NCBI GenBank assembly: GCA_002633025.1
Contig: NMRB01000160.1
Location: 453,919-517,918, forward strand
DNA from: Notospermus geniculatus
Lineage: Eukaryota > Nemertea > Pilidiophora > Heteronemertea > Lineidae
Direction of reading: 5' to 3'
DNA length: 64,000 nucleotides
In this document: piece after piece, positions 11,698 to 22,998 of the stretch
How the letters are laid out: the number at the start of each line of letters is the position of its first letter
Numbering within the stretch: the stretch's first letter is position 1
Notes under the pieces: generated by a model
Told to the model about the DNA's origin: nothing
Database searches by the model: none
The model's input: only the letters and a program-made list of their open reading frames with translations
Position numbers and translations under genes: made by a program

Positions 11698-12111
11698 CAA
11701 GAATATGCGGAGAGGTTGCCGAATGAATGCGGATTCACTAAATTTGCATTCCGCGTCTTGTCCGCGCCCTAGTGGACGCTAGGTTTTAAAAAGTGAACAT
11801 TACACTTCCTTGCCATGTGCCTTTTTACCAGTGCCATATTACCAGCCATATTACTGCCAACCAAAGACGCTTTGCACCTTTTGTAACAGGAACAAGGATG
11901 GTTTTCTCTGGATCAGGACTTCGGGAGAGAATGGGAAAAGGTTTATAAAGAAGCCCCTCCCCCACCTGTTGTAGTATGAAACGAAGACACCGCTCCCTCA
12001 CTTTTTGAAGTATCAAATCACGCGAGGCCCTCTGCTAATAAAAGCTCTCAGTTTTCATTACCAATATCATGTTACTGAGGAAACGACTTTCCCTATCGCC
12101 ATGGAAACAAA
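11698..12111. repeat. Exact third overlap of block A
   Basis: 414 bp with constant offset (+3722) to 7976-8389 and no difference I can see, although the copy-2 version of the same sequence at 11385-11697 has diverged. Unique sequence continues from 12112. Confidence 0.8.
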
Positions 12112-12358
12112 ATACTTCTTAAGGTGTATTGTAGCAAGGCCTGTAAATATGGCAGATGTGTTTGACGCTAACCTTTGGTACCCTATAGTTGACATATAGG
12201 TGTCTTGTGATCGCGGATCTCTCCAAAGGTCGCGATAATGACTGTCATTAGTAGATGGTTCCATCGTGTGATTGTGAGACGGGATTATATACAGGCACGT
12301 ATAAAGATAATTGAGAGAGAGCTAACACTTTCATTTTCTTTTAGCCACATATAAAGAG

Positions 12359-12605
12359 GCTAATGTTGGATATCCAAAGATAGAGCACAAAAGGCGACAC
12401 ACAAAATGATATAATAACGGAAGTCGTCCTCCAGAAATTTTGCGAATTTTCGACCCCAACCGGGGCCTTCTTCAGTGTCTTCTTGAGCCTGAAGAGGACC
12501 CAGGTTGGGGTCGAAAATTCGCAAAATTTCTGGAGGACGACTTCCGTTATTATATCATGGCTAATGCTGGAAGTAACATTTCCCCTTTTGACATCACCAA
12601 AGGAA
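12359..12605. mobile_element. Foldback repeat with two opposed hammerhead-like cores
   Basis: Arms of about 55 bp (12404-12457 and 12503-12557) are exact reverse complements. Each arm carries on opposite strands CTGAAGA, a short G/C stem and GAAA. The left flank matches 14640-14760 and the right flank matches the minus strand near 30303-30355, so this is a composite of a dispersed repeat family. Confidence 0.65.
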
Positions 12606-13640
12606 CTCACTGACTGCAGAACTGTGTGGCCATTTGAAAGCTTAGAATTTCTTCATTCTACATCAGCTTTGAACGCCCAGCGCCACATTATACATGTAGG
12701 CGCGCTTTTACACGCTAAGTTCTAGACCGTGTCATGTGTGCTGTCATTTTCTATTGACGGGTATCCCCCCCCCCCCAAAAAAAGCACAAGCATGCTACCA
12801 TATACTGGTCCCACAACCCAAAATTATTGACAGCAATGGATGGAGAATCTATCCCGATTCAGTCCAGCGTTTGAGCGCCAGAGCTTATTTTGTAAAGACG
12901 AAGCGACGGAAGGAGGTTCCTTTTACAAGAACTGTAAGGCGTCGATGACAGACTCCTTTTAAACGAAGCCCGTCATTACTAATCATCCAGGGCAACACAT
13001 CCCAAGGGAAGTCATAAAATCTATGATGACAGACTGAATACCTAATGAAACTAAACGGCGGCTTATTAACGCTGAATGTCCGGCAATTAGTATGGCGTCC
13101 TACATGTATGTCTATCGGTATCCGGAGGCCAAGGTCCGTTATCGGAATGACCCAAGCTCACGTTCAAGGAGAAAGACCGTCAGAAACTCATCGACCTTAT
13201 CTCACGACGACCCTGGTCAAATCTCTTCGGCTTACCGGCATGCATGACAAACATGACAATCTTGGTTCTCCTTTGACCGTTATGGGAGGATTTATGTTGT
13301 GTAGGGGGAAACTAAGAGTCCAGAGACTACCAAATGCTTTTACTTCAGATTTATACTGCCAGGTCTAGTGCAAAATTCAAGTAAAAGCATTTACTAGTCT
13401 TCATTCATATGACCCAATCAACGATGACAGAAACGCCAATTCGTCACGAGAATTCGACGAGTCAGGGGAATCGAACCCACATTTGCAGGGTGACACTCTA
13501 TTGACCCTTTCCCTCGAGAACACGCCAAACATTTCAAACAGTTTCGGAACTGGACAAACACAGACCAACACTACAATGACTAATGTCGACGTCGGGAACG
13601 CGGGTGTTGCAGCTGCCATATCTTGAAAAATTGTCAGAGG

Positions 13641-13752
13641 GCCGTATTCTAGAAGCCTCCTGAACTGCTAAGGTCCACTTTAGCTATTGTTTTCAGGGCA
13701 GAATACAAAGGATTAAAGGTAAACCTCAAGGAAGCTTCTAGAATGCGGCCCA
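13641..13752. mobile_element. GGGCC-class foldback element
   Basis: Left tip GGGCCGTATTCTAGAAGC pairs with GCTTCTAGAATGCGGCCC at the right. The interior is not shared with other members. Confidence 0.6.
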
Positions 13753-14379
13753 CAGACTCGAATGACGACACCAGTGTACGAACATACCTTTTTAATTACA
13801 AAAACATCAAAATCGCAGACACCTGGCTCCCCCACTGGGATCTAGCGACTCCATTGTCATAATGTGTCAGTGTCAGGACTTCGATTCGAAGGTATCAACA
13901 GCCTGCTGTATGGTCGGCAATGCCGGTGTGAAAGGAATCCAAGTCCGGTCTTATTGTTCAGCGAGGGATTAGAATACATGTATATGGCGAGAGAGGCCAT
14001 GGCCATTCGAATAGCGGGCTATTGTTTGGCGGATCTGCATTCCTAGGACGCTGATTCCTGTCCCACCTGCCATCACCAGGAGAAGCTGGACCCGGCAATG
14101 CCAGACCACTGTGACCTTACAACTGCGATTTTGCTGTGCATCTGGCCATTCACTATTTTTCTGACTTACATGTAATTACCAATCAAAAAGTCGGCCAAAA
14201 ATAGGAACACACTTACTGAAACCTGGCCAGCCCCTAGCCTTTGACAGAAGAACCACCGCCACCGTCGCTAGACTTCGATCCTCAATTTGAATCGGCTGCA
14301 CCGCTTCGGTCGCTCGCTCCGCACGATCATTTACGTCAAAAGAACAACACAACATGATCGAACTCTACCAACCCGAAGT

Positions 14380-14620
14380 GGAAACAAGCTGACGTCACTT
14401 CACGCGAACGCTGTGAAGTGATAACATAGTTGTCGTCCCGCGCATGCGCGAACTTCCGAAGAAACTACGAGCATCTACGACCACCCACGACTATCGTGGA
14501 CACACAGATTCTCTATAGTGATACATGTATACATGAACATGAAATGTTCCCCCTAGCACTGACCTGTCCACTGAGCCAATCAGAGTAATCGTTAGTGAAC
14601 AAGAAGCGCTGTGATTGGTT
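14380..14620. promoter_or_regulatory. Promoter-like patch: CRE, NRF-1 site, two CCAAT boxes
   Basis: A consensus CRE (TGACGTCA) at 14390, a perfect palindromic NRF-1 site (CGCGCATGCGCG) at 14439, CCAAT at 14576 and ATTGG at 14614. The patch is locally rich in CpG compared with its surroundings. No convincing exon is visible on either side. Confidence 0.35.
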
Positions 14621-14639
14621 CCCACATTTTTGCATTCGC

Positions 14640-14760
14640 AATGGTGCTAGATATCCAAAGTAAAGCACAAAGATCGACACATAAAATTATCTCACACAAA
14701 GGTCGCCTCTGAATTTCGCAAATTTTCGACCCCAATCGGGGTCTTCCTCAGGCACTTTCT
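14640..14760 (-). mobile_element. Dispersed repeat with hammerhead-like core
   Basis: Same family as the left arm at 12359. On the minus strand it reads CTGAGGA (14751-14745), a 6-bp stem GACCCC/GGGGTC with a four-base loop, and GAAA (14727-14724). It may derive from a Penelope-like element, which are known to carry hammerhead motifs; this is inference. Confidence 0.5.
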
Positions 14761-15039
14761 AGAAGATCCAAGAAGTGAATGGTGCTAGAGTAGAGAATGG
14801 TGCTAGAGTAGAGACAAGCCTGGTGGCGACAGGGCTCACTAAGTGGAGGGTTGTGAATGGGAGTGACAGAAAATAGATGGACAATTCGCATCGACTGTCT
14901 TTTAAAAAAAATATCGACTGTAATAGGTTGTATCAATATTTATAATTACATGTATCAGAGTCATCATGATCCACATGTCTAATTGTATTTTCTGAGGAAG
15001 TTGGATTTGACGGTTAACGATTAATAATAAAAAGACGGG

Positions 15040-15192
15040 GTTTATTTCTCGAGCCACTCGATGAATAAGCACTACTTTCGGTCTTATTTGTCAAGCTGCT
15101 CGATGAGGAGTACGTGGATTCAGTGTTATTTATCGAGCTAGCTTGACAAGCAGGCTTAAAATTCAGTATTGTTCGTCGAGCTGGCAATAATA
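15040..15192. repeat. Short degenerate repeats with TCGAGCTGCTCGATGAG
   Basis: About three imperfect units of 55-60 bp with TATTT, CGAGC and CGATGA words. Weak. Confidence 0.35.
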
Positions 15193-15499
15193 ATGCGCCG
15201 ATTCTGTGGACGATTTTATCAGTGTCACCACTAATTAAAAGAAAAAATAATTAACCAGTTGTTCTAGGTAGAAATTTGGAATGTCAGCACAATTTTCTAA
15301 GAAAAGGAAAAAAGAAAAGGAAACAAAAATGAAAAAAATATCATGACCACACGGGAATCGAACCCTCGACCTCATGGGTGTAGTCCCCACATCTTTGCAA
15401 TGTGCCAATCAACACACTGAAGAGAGTGGTAGAGTATTTATCACCTGGAAGCACGGGAAGCTCGATTTTGCGTAGCCTACTGTTTAAATAGCAAGCCGG

Positions 15500-17330
15500 G
15501 CTTAATAAATAGTCACTTCGTAATAAAAATGGATTCTAGTCAAGAAACTGCCCCCTCCAAACACACTCATCAATAAAGCAACAGACCCTTTACCGCAGGA
15601 TATTCAAAGACAAACACACACTTCCTCGCCGCTGGTCAACATGCTAACAATCCACTATACACATCATCGCCAAATAAACGTGACCTACTTTCACCACACA
15701 CAAACTCCATGTAGCGTAATCCGTGCATACACGATTGAAGTAAAACAAGCGACCAGGTATTGTTCGGCTAGTCTTGCTTTCTGGGAAAAAATCCGTCGAT
15801 TCGGCCTCTATTCTCTCGACAACGACGTTATGGTAAAATCAAACGCACTGACAAACAAAAACTAATGACCACTTGAATATTTTTCGAGCCAAGTTCCGTA
15901 CACAATTCTACCCAATTAACTCACGCTCGTGCAAATCAGATTCGGCCCATTTTCGTCCTCCACAGACCCAACTCATTTCTCATTGCCAGGAAGGAAATCC
16001 AGCCTCACGCACGATACGCATCCGCTCTTTCAGCCCCAAAAAACCCTATTATCTCAAAAACTATGCAACGTATCAAAATTTCGTTGACCTCAGACAAAAC
16101 TACATACAGTTCACCGTATTATATACCACGATCAATAACATTGGACAAAACATGACTCCACAATCGCACGGAAACGAAAAATCTGACACGAAAATAAGGG
16201 TCACTTAGTGAGCCAAAAATGGTGAATTGGGATGGCCGTCGTATCTTCGCTCGAAATAACTGCCCAAAGGACTTGAGGCCGATCGTGGCAGCTGTCACGT
16301 ATCTATATATAAACAAAGGGGGCATTATTCCGTTAGATGTAGGCTGAACATCAATAAGACATTAGCAACGTACGGAGTGTTGTTGGCCTTGGAAACAAGA
16401 GCCTCCTTCAGATTCCCCTCCTCAAACCAGCGCCTTCAAAGAGGAACTCAGAAGAACTGTATAGAATTGTGTTCTTCCATCAGGCCAAAGCCATATAGCA
16501 GTATGGAATAGGCCATCTCATTTTCCAGACTTGGATAGGGTCAATTACTTGCTTTTGCAAAGGCACAAGCTAAAAGGCACCACCCTTGTCCCATGCGGCG
16601 GATTGAAGAGCCATGATCAGAGATATGATTATCCCATATGGCCCAGGCTGGATTCGAACCCGGCACTTGCTGCTTGCTAAGTGGACGTGAAACCACTATC
16701 AGGGCTCTTCAAGTGTTATTGGCCTTGGAAACAAGCGCCTCCTCCTAAACCTGCACCTCACAGAGAATTAACTTTCCAATCACTTGAGAAGAAGGCAAAC
16801 CAGAGAATCGAACCCAAAACCTCTTGAACTGACGACGACACTACGCCACTCTGACATCGGAATTGACCAGCAAGCGAGCAAGGAAAGCAACTATCATCAT
16901 CGTCATCATCATCAATGAGCATCGCGGCCTATCCGGTCTTGTCTCAATTGAGAGAAATTAACGTTTTTGTAGGGGAAGCTGGCCATTTGGATGCAGAAGG
17001 AAACATTTAGTCCAACTAACTACAAAGCAAAGGGCAATCTTTTCACTGATCTTCTTTCTGAAGCTTCTTCCTACAGACTCATGTTTTTGTCTTCTGATTG
17101 TTCCTTTGAGCTTGGAACGATTGTTTGAACTTAATGTATAGATGCTATAAAACCGTTGCTTTGAGCTCGGGGCAACTGTTGGGTAAACAAGTACATTTTA
17201 TTATACTACAGTACGTGCTGTTCGGAACGTCTGATGATAATGGCAATCTGAGGACGACGTTATTAAACGACGTCAGATGAAACTTTAAGAAACCGAATCA
17301 GATTTTAATTGCGTTTACCCACTAGCGTAC
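15500..17330. other. Intergenic, SINE relics only
   Basis: SINE heads at 16641 and possibly 16800, GGCCTTGGAAACAAG duplicated at 16385 and 16720, and no supported gene. The open frames here have no splice context. Confidence 0.45.
16641..16712 (-). repeat. tRNA-derived SINE head, minus strand
   Basis: The minus strand shows TGATAGTGG (A-box region), TTAGCAAGCAGC and GGGTTCGAATCC (B box). Related to 4926. Weaker B-box-only relics occur at about 13460, 15355 and 16800. Confidence 0.5.
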
Positions 17331-17549
17331 GAATGTCAGTGCACCCAAGAGTGCGTAACCAGAAAGCAAGAAGTTGAAAAGCTTCGACTAACCGCACCAA
17401 GATAGAGAAACAGAGAAGGGTTCTGTCCCAATCCAAACAAGGGGGCACAACTCAAGGAACCTAATCTGTAGGATTTGTTGAACCGTATGTTGATATGTCC
17501 CAAGAATGAAACCAGACAACGTGCGGATCTGTAAGTATAGTTCATACTT

Positions 17550-17822
17550 CCTACTTCACACGGCCAGTTCATACTTCCTCGCCGATCACAGTACGCGGAA
17601 GCGAAAGTGCTTTGTTTGGAACCAGCGTGGGGAGAAATAACAAAGATTTTCCTTTCCGTAGATTGTTCGGCGAGAAAGTACATGTATGAATTGGCCTGAA
17701 GGGCCAGTTCATACTTCTTCGCCGAGCAGTATGCAGAAGGAAAAATTCTTTGTTTGGAACCAGCGTGACGAGAAATAACCAAGGATTTTCCGTTCTGCAG
17801 GCAGGCGAGGAAGTATGAATTG
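17550..17822. repeat. Two tandem foldback units
   Basis: Two units of about 130-140 bp, each starting CCAGTTCATACTTC and ending near GTATGAATTGG, with shared interior TTTGTTTGGAACCAGCGTG. The second unit lacks some bases of the first. Open frames on the minus strand here follow the repeat. Confidence 0.6.
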
Positions 17823-18809
17823 GAATCAACGAAGATTTTTTAATTTATTTGATCCAGCTTGATTCTAATGCAATTCCTTGGTCGAGAACATGAAGCATAA
17901 AATTGAAACGGGTGAATGAAATAACGCCCCCGAAGATAAAATAACTGGTATGTTTTGCAGCATCCGGCTCTTATGGCCTCGAAATGTCACTTAACCAAAC
18001 AAAAATAGACATTGAACGTGATATGACGTACGTATGTTTCACTATTTTTGGTCAAAATGATTGTCATGCATCTCACGTTATAAATGCGAGCAACGTGTTT
18101 CGATAAAAACCGATCGCTGCTTCGGCAAGATGAATGGGTGAACCACCTCGAAACTCGACCTCAGCAGTGAAGGTTGCGCTCACCGTGATGTGGTATTTGA
18201 AAATGTCATTTATCGATGCCTCTGTCAGGAAAGTTGACAGTATCGGATTTCGCCTTTTCAATCAGAAGGTCAAGTCAATTCGTGCCTAAAAATCGTATAG
18301 AATTTTGTTGGTAATCTGACGACGTGGAAAGTAGATATCTTCATATCGGATATGAGTACTTCCGTCGACATCCATTGTGTGCTTATGCATTCAGTTTGCT
18401 CACTGACTATTATGTAACTTAAGTTATAAACCAGCACAGACCGATCCCGCAATAAATAGAACAGCCATCTATTGTTTTCATTCAATGACTTGGCTTTAAC
18501 AATAGGGCTGTCACAGTACCAGTCGGTCATTTTACACAATGGAGCTGGTGACAAAAGACATACGAAGCTATGCTGTTAGTTTCCCATGGATCATTCTGTC
18601 TTGGTTTACTCCCTTATGGTTCCATGCCCTTTTGCCGATATTTCATGAACTTTTAGCCGAACTCCTGTACAGGGCTGTTACTGCCACCAAGTGGCTACGC
18701 TATGCATGCCACAATGATGCTGCAAACCTCTACTTGTCTCTGCCACAACGGTCAGCTCACTGGGCAACCGACAAATGTGATCCATTGTCTGTAGATAAGG
18801 GGAAAACTG

Positions 18810-19145
18810 TTTCAAATGTTGCTAAAATGGTCAAAAGATCCTATTTCTAAGGTATATTCTTCAAATGTTGGAAAGGTGCTGCTAATGGTCAAAAATCATG
18901 TTGCTCAGATACGCTGTTCAAATATTGGAAATTGTTGGAGTGGTGACAGGGCCAATAGATCATGTTGCGCAGATATGTGGTTCAAATGTTGCAAGTGTTG
19001 CTAGTGTATACAGGGCCAAAAGATCATGTTGCTGAGGCATGTTGTTCAAATGCTGGACATGTGTTGCCAGTGTATACATGGCCAATAGATCATGTTGCTC
19101 AGGTATGTTGTTCAAATGTTGGAAATATGTTGCCACTGTAAATGC
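18810..19145. repeat. Minisatellite, about 60-65-bp unit
   Basis: About five units containing TTCAAATGTTGGAAA, GTGTATACAGGGCC and AGATCATGTTGCTCAG. Two related units are at about 31740-31865. Confidence 0.7.
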
Positions 19146-19900
19146 AGCTATACTGCAGCATGCCACGATACGAATTAGGTTACTGTATCATAAAGTCGCA
19201 TCGTCAACCAGTTGTCGTCTGATAATCATAGCCAATAGCCAATTATTCACGATTCACTAATAACTCACTAATCAAACGTTTATTCATTCAGTATTGTCAA
19301 CCCATAAATAACCATTGTTGCGTAAACACTTCTTTCTGAGATGAATACCGTTATTTTACTCTTGACGATGGCCTTTCACATTAGCGAAAGTGTTGATTCG
19401 AAGGGGTAATGGCAAAGCTTTGACGTCATACCCCACGCACTCGATCAAAACGGGGTGGGGGGGGGGGGNACGATTTCAGGATATCAAAGAAAGGCCTGGC
19501 TTGAAAATCCCTTCCAGCAAGAAAAAATAGGCTCCTTCCGCACTTTGAAAAAAACATTGTTTGTTCAGGGTTAGGATTACGATTTGCTTCGGGAAAAGGA
19601 AAGAATACCAGTAAAAGTAGTTACAATATAGGCCCTAGTTGGAAACCGGGAGTTGGAAAAATTGGATGAGATTTCTTAAGTCGCTCCCCAAGAAATACGG
19701 TGCATAAATTATCATGGTCATACTCGAGAAGTTTTGCTAGATGTGGTGAAAATTAGGTTTTCAGAGAATCTGAGAAAAATGGTGACCTTAAACTTTCCAT
19801 CAAAGATACATGTACATGTATATTAATGTACTGTACATTCTCAGTGGGACAGTATGATCCACTGAGCACATGTCCATGTACTCCACTACATTAGAATACC

Positions 19901-20245
19901 ATGGATAATTTAACTGCGCCTAACGACGCAAACGGGAAGAGTAAAATTACATCAACTGGGAATGAAATTGAGAAATTTATTGATCATTATCTCGCTAACT
20001 TGATCAACAGTAGTTATTTGAAAGGCAATTATGCCCGCCGAGTATTGGAAATAAACACAAGTGGATTGGTGATAAGATTAGAGCCATTTCAGCAGGGATG
20101 CAGAAAAAAATGTATTTTGAAAGAAGCTTTTAAAGCGTGGAGAGAAAGAGACAGAGACAAGGTTGTTAGAATTTCGTACAGACCTCTGCAACTGCTGAAG
20201 AAAAGGCAAGCCGCACACAAACGAATTGTGCTCAGCTGTATTTAA
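19901..20245 (+). CDS. Hypothetical single-exon ORF, 114 aa
   Basis: ATG at 19901 opens MDNLTAPNDANGKS. The middle has a helix-like IEKFIDHYLANLI stretch and the C-terminal third is very basic (KAWRERDRDK, KKRQAAHKR). Codon use and residue mix look protein-like and there are no simple repeats, but there are no clear promoter or splice signals and no family match from memory. A MITE follows 12 bases after the stop. It may be a lone gene, an old retrocopy or chance. Confidence 0.35.
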   Translation: MDNLTAPNDANGKSKITSTGNEIEKFIDHYLANLINSSYLKGNYARRVLEINTSGLVIRLEPFQQGCRKKCILKEAFKAWRERDRDKVVRISYRPLQLLKKRQAAHKRIVLSCI

Positions 20246-20257
20246 TACGTACAACCA

Positions 20258-20347
20258 TAAAGGAATCAACTGACAAATTTAGCATTTTATAAATGTGGAC
20301 AATATCCCTTTAAAACCCAACAGATTTGCATTGATTCCTTTATGGTA
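20258..20347. mobile_element. 90-bp MITE
   Basis: Short terminal inverted repeats ACCATAAAGGAATCAA and complement. Second copy at 237-335. Confidence 0.6.
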
Positions 20348-20478
20348 CAACGGAATATTTAGGTCGTAGCCGAATTGGCCGAGATCAGATGTGTGCCCAG
20401 TGTGCGTGATCGCACAGCCGTTTTCGAAATCCCCGTGGCTGTCCCATATATTAACGCTACGCTGAATATCAAATACTA

Positions 20479-20623
20479 GGGAGGTTTAGAAATCAAACGA
20501 TAAACGTAAATAAACTTTACGACGTTATTTTTCATACTACACATTAACCAGATTTTATAATACATTAAATAAGCCTGTCGTTAACGATTACGTTTACCGT
20601 TCCGTTTGATTTATAAACCTCCC
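20479..20623. mobile_element. GGGAGGTTT-class foldback MITE
   Basis: Same ends and similar interior as the copy at 5168, flanked by TA at 20477 and 20624. The right arm has small changes. Confidence 0.7.
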
Positions 20624-21459
20624 TACTAACGTCGGCCAACGTACGCACTTTCTGATCTGAATACAGCGTGGCTTTAAGGAATACCGCACGGTCACGAATA
20701 CGTATGTGCCGTGAGGCGCACACTGCCAAGTTTACTGGCTGTGCCATTTCAAATACTGTGCCAAATAAGGCTGAGCGTTTTTCGCCTTTTTTCTACTCTT
20801 GATAAGCGAAAGGAAGAAAACACCATAAACCTCGTAAAGAAATTAACAAGCCAGGTGGTGAGTAGTGTGGCAAACTCCGACGTAGGCCTACAACAACCCA
20901 TCTCTCACCCCCACTACCCCCCCCCCGTCACGGATGTTGACAATCCTTATGGTCATGATTGGGCTTGAAACCGATAGTACTACATCTACAACATACCACT
21001 CGAATGAAAATACTGAAAATTGCAAACACGCATCGTCGGATTGCAATAAAAAAATCACGGCACGCATATTTCCCAAAATCAAACATGATGCCTACCTTTT
21101 TGTGTATGCCACTCTCCATATGGGCGCTCATTTGGCCACCATATGCAGACCGCTGGCCCCTCTCTGCCGAACGTATCCGGCGCTACTATGTCATCCTTTC
21201 CAAGGGAAGACGACAACACGCCTACGCTCCTTCCTGGGATCCGCCGACTTGCTCGTGTAGCAGTCACTACGAAGCGGTCACCAAGCAACAGCCTCGGCAA
21301 AAATCGTCGATTTATTAGTGTCGTTCTCTGCATTCAGATGGGGTAGAGGTATAGGGCGACATTTGTGGCAAGTGGCGCTGATATCGGTCGCCTGGTTGAC
21401 TAACCGTGGCGAGAAGCACCATCCGCGCCGTTGAGAAAATAGAATCCAGGGAAACTTAA

Positions 21460-21710
21460 AGGAGCTCGACGTCCAAGTTGTAAACAAACTGGTTTGTTTA
21501 CAAACAGTGGCCAGCAAACTAGTTTTATTCCTTCGTGAAGGTGGCAGCACCAGTAGCGCCCCGTGATCGTTAGACTGGTGCCCGGTCCAATGCAACTCAC
21601 TCACGATATTCACGTCAGTACAAATCACCGACAATAGGTGGCAGCACCGCAGGCGTCGCGTGGATAGAGAACTAGTGAGTGAGTGTTTACAACTTGGACG
21701 TCCAGCTCCT
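21460..21710. mobile_element. piggyBac-type MITE, second copy in window
   Basis: 251 bp between TTAA at 21456 and TTAA at 21711, with terminal repeats AGGAGCTCGACGTCC and the complement. It lies in opposite orientation to the copy at 49837, judging by the shared interior. Confidence 0.7.
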
Positions 21711-21882
21711 TTAAGGACCGAGTATCAGTTTCACCACACAAGTCCGAACAGCGCCATTGCATTCGCCGCGGTATTTGGCGGTACTCATCGCTAAAACGCA
21801 AACCTGGCGCGTAGTCAGTTACTCGACAGGTGTAGTTAAGCTGTTCTTGGAAGACGGGAACACCTGCCATGCCTCCACCATA

Positions 21883-22170
21883 CGGGGACACACTCACTGA
21901 CGGAAAAAAGCCGAACTGGACACACATACTGACGGCAAATGAAGCCGAACTTGACAAACGGGGACACATACACTGACGGAAAACACCGAACTTGACAAAC
22001 GGGGACACACACACCTGACGGAAAAAGCCGAACTTGACAAACGGGGACACACGCACTGACGGAAAAAGTCGAACTTGACAAACGGGGACACACATGACGG
22101 CAAATTAAGCCGAACTTGACAAACGGGGACACATATGAAGGCAAATTTGACAAACGGGGATACACACAGA
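21883..22170. repeat. Minisatellite, about 40-45-bp unit
   Basis: About six units of AACTTGACAAACGGGGACAC with ACTGACGGAAAAAGCCG. Units vary in length at the ACAC part. Confidence 0.75.
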
Positions 22171-22406
22171 GGTTATCCCGTTTTCATGCCTCTCCAAAAC
22201 AGGAAACACTGAGCAAAAAAAACACTGACAGACGTTTCGTCAGTATCTTAGGCCGTAGAAAAGGACCGTGACCTCTAGGCCTATATCCTACCACGACTGT
22301 AGTGCGGCACCGCATGAACAGGAATCGTGGAAATTATGATTGCGTACTGCAGAATTCGACAAAACTGTAATAAATACTCAATGAATAATAGAATAGATAC
22401 ATGTAT

Positions 22407-22584
22407 CAGGGGCGGATCCAGAATCATGGGAAAGAGGGGGCACAGCCAGCGCACATCGTGGAAAACCTCGGTCAAATTTTAACTTTTTTTTTCAAAATTT
22501 CAAAATTTCCCGGTCAATTTTAAAGATTTTCCACAAAATAGAGGGGGCACGGGCCGGCTTTGCCCCCCCTTGGATCCGCGCCTG
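22407..22584. mobile_element. CAGGGGCGGATCC-end element (hAT-like MITE)
   Basis: Ends CAGGGGCGGATCCAG and TTGGATCCGCGCCTG, flanked by TGTAT on both sides. Such ends are typical of non-autonomous hAT-like elements, though the direct repeat seen is only 5 bp. Confidence 0.5.
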
Positions 22585-22872
22585 TGTATCCCGTGCTCTG
22601 TGTGACATACACCGTACGCCACGTGCAGCTTACGAGACTTCCAAGGTAAACCGCTATACATCAATCGATCAGTTCCGCTCGCAGCCACTAGATGCGCTCA
22701 CGTCAATTGGGCAGTTGATCTCAGCCCAACCAGTAATCAATTTAGTCCAATTAAGCGGTCGTCGGGGGCAACGCTAAACAATGTTTATTCACCCTGTGGC
22801 TTAGGTTAGTGTTCACTGGTTACCCAAACAGTTCGGACGGTGGAGGAGCCTAAATCTTTATTGCATTTTCAG

Positions 22873-22998
22873 AACTTTTAGGAATTTCAAATTCAAATAT
22901 GGGTTGCAATTCAAGTACGCCGGCCACTGCCGACAGCAGTAAAGTGAAACAAGAAGTTAAACCACAACCCAGGGAGGAAAAAATAGAAGATAACCAAG
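22873..22998 (+). CDS. Exon with start codon, residues 1-33 (acylation anchor)
   Basis: ATG at 22899 opens MGCNSSTPATADSS, then a Lys/Glu/Pro-rich tail. Gly2, Ser5 and Ser6 suit N-myristoyltransferase, and Cys3 can be palmitoylated. A pyrimidine-rich stretch ending in TTTTCAG just before 22873 is a good acceptor, so I place a short 5'UTR piece at 22873-22898 and expect a non-coding first exon upstream, which I cannot locate. The donor is CAAG|GTAAGG at 22998/22999, leaving phase 1. Signals are strong at both ends. Confidence 0.75.

Noticed and set aside
17336-17829. Minus-strand open frames of 86-148 aa
   Set aside because: They follow the tandem foldback units and show repeated peptides caused by the DNA repeat.
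18539-18850. 103-aa open frame
   Set aside because: Its C-terminal part runs into a minisatellite and no splice or promoter context is visible.
21883-22170. Regular spaced repeats resembling a CRISPR array
   Set aside because: No unique spacers, variable units, and a eukaryotic context; it is a minisatellite.
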